Assembly: GCA_964603595.1 (NCBI GenBank)
Contig: CAZRVN010000014.1
Location: forward strand, 1-6,606
DNA length: 6,606 nt
Origin: JAQVEM01 sp964603595
GTDB lineage: Bacteria > Actinomycetota > Humimicrobiia > Humimicrobiales > Humimicrobiaceae
Reading direction: 5' to 3'
Positions within the stretch are counted from its first letter, which is position 1; each line of letters opens with the position of its first letter. The position numbers were made by a program, and so were the translations under genes. Shown one piece after another: positions 6,468 through 6,606 of this stretch. A model generated the notes under the pieces. That model made no database searches. It was given only the letters and a program-made list of their open reading frames with translations, and was not told the DNA's origin.

Positions 6468-6583
6468 AATGTGGATCCCCTGTATAATTAAATCTGTACA
6501 ACTAAGCCTGTGCAGTTTAAAAACTGTAAGGATACCCTAAGAAATATACCCTATTTAGCCGGCCTATAAGATAAAAAATAGTT

Positions 6584-6606
6584 GGAGTTAGCCTGTAAGC
6601 CGAGTT
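6584..6606 (-). ncRNA. rnpB: Probable 3' end of RNase P RNA, running off the right edge
   Basis: Read on the minus strand the window edge gives AACTCGGCTTACAGGC then TAACTCC. The 3' end of bacterial RNase P RNA carries AGAAC-C/T-CGGCTTA followed by the closing strand of helix P1, and the visible bases match that from the AAC onward. A run of six T (+ 6573-6578 as A) follows, as expected at a transcript end. Only about 23 bases are visible, so helix pairing cannot be tested; the 5' partner (GGAGTTAGCC-like) should lie a few hundred bases to the right. Confidence 0.6.

Noticed and set aside
6513..6526. CAGTTT-AA-AAACTG hairpin and the nearby repeated ATACCCTA (6532-6539, 6546-6553)
   Set aside because: These are short, AT-rich and lack a T-tract or gene context. 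Chance is a sufficient explanation.
1..6606. CRISPR array or tRNA genes
   Set aside because: No regularly spaced repeats and no cloverleaf-type sequence with a TTCGA-like arm were seen on either strand.

Overview
The window looks like an accessory (island-type) stretch of a low-G+C bacterial chromosome. Strong AGGAGG/GGAGG ribosome binding sites, a near-consensus TTGACA/TATAAT promoter and very AT-rich coding suggest a Firmicutes/Clostridia-like host. This is an inference from style; no gene here fixes the taxon. The left-edge recombinase is visibly richer in G+C (about 40% in the first 60 bases) than the genes after it (as low as about 15-25% in places).

Layout from left to right. (1) 3-659, plus strand: the C-terminal 218 codons of a tyrosine recombinase, open to the left edge, with the whole catalytic set visible. 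(2) 660-997: no intact gene. It holds a G+C-richer patch with a startless 32-codon reading frame and a possible insertion-sequence end. (3) 998-1657 and 1814-2461, plus strand: two mostly helical, unrecognised genes, the second followed by a rho-independent terminator. (4) 2515-2950: a toxin graveyard. A fic (AMP-transferase family) fragment lies on the minus strand and a headless hicA (mRNA interferase) fragment on the plus strand, only about 15 bases apart. (5) 3119-5710, minus strand: the best-preserved unit, a two-gene operon made of a 78-residue helical protein and a 756-residue GHKL (Hsp90/MutL/MORC-type) ATPase. Its promoter has a perfect 14-bp palindrome directly upstream of the -35 box. 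(6) 5781-6606: no intact gene. It contains the decayed C-terminus of what looks like a large serine recombinase (plus), a T-rich terminator, a frameshifted relic of an unrecognised gene (minus) and, at the right edge, what looks like the 3' end of the RNase P RNA gene (minus, running out of the window).

How it fits together. Two kinds of site-specific recombinase, two broken toxin-antitoxin-type toxins, orphan helical genes and an intact ATPase operon next to a conserved RNA gene describe a recurrent integration site. The intact GHKL operon is the most likely functional, possibly defence-related, cargo. That role is inferred from context and from the ATPase class, not from any known system I can name with certainty.
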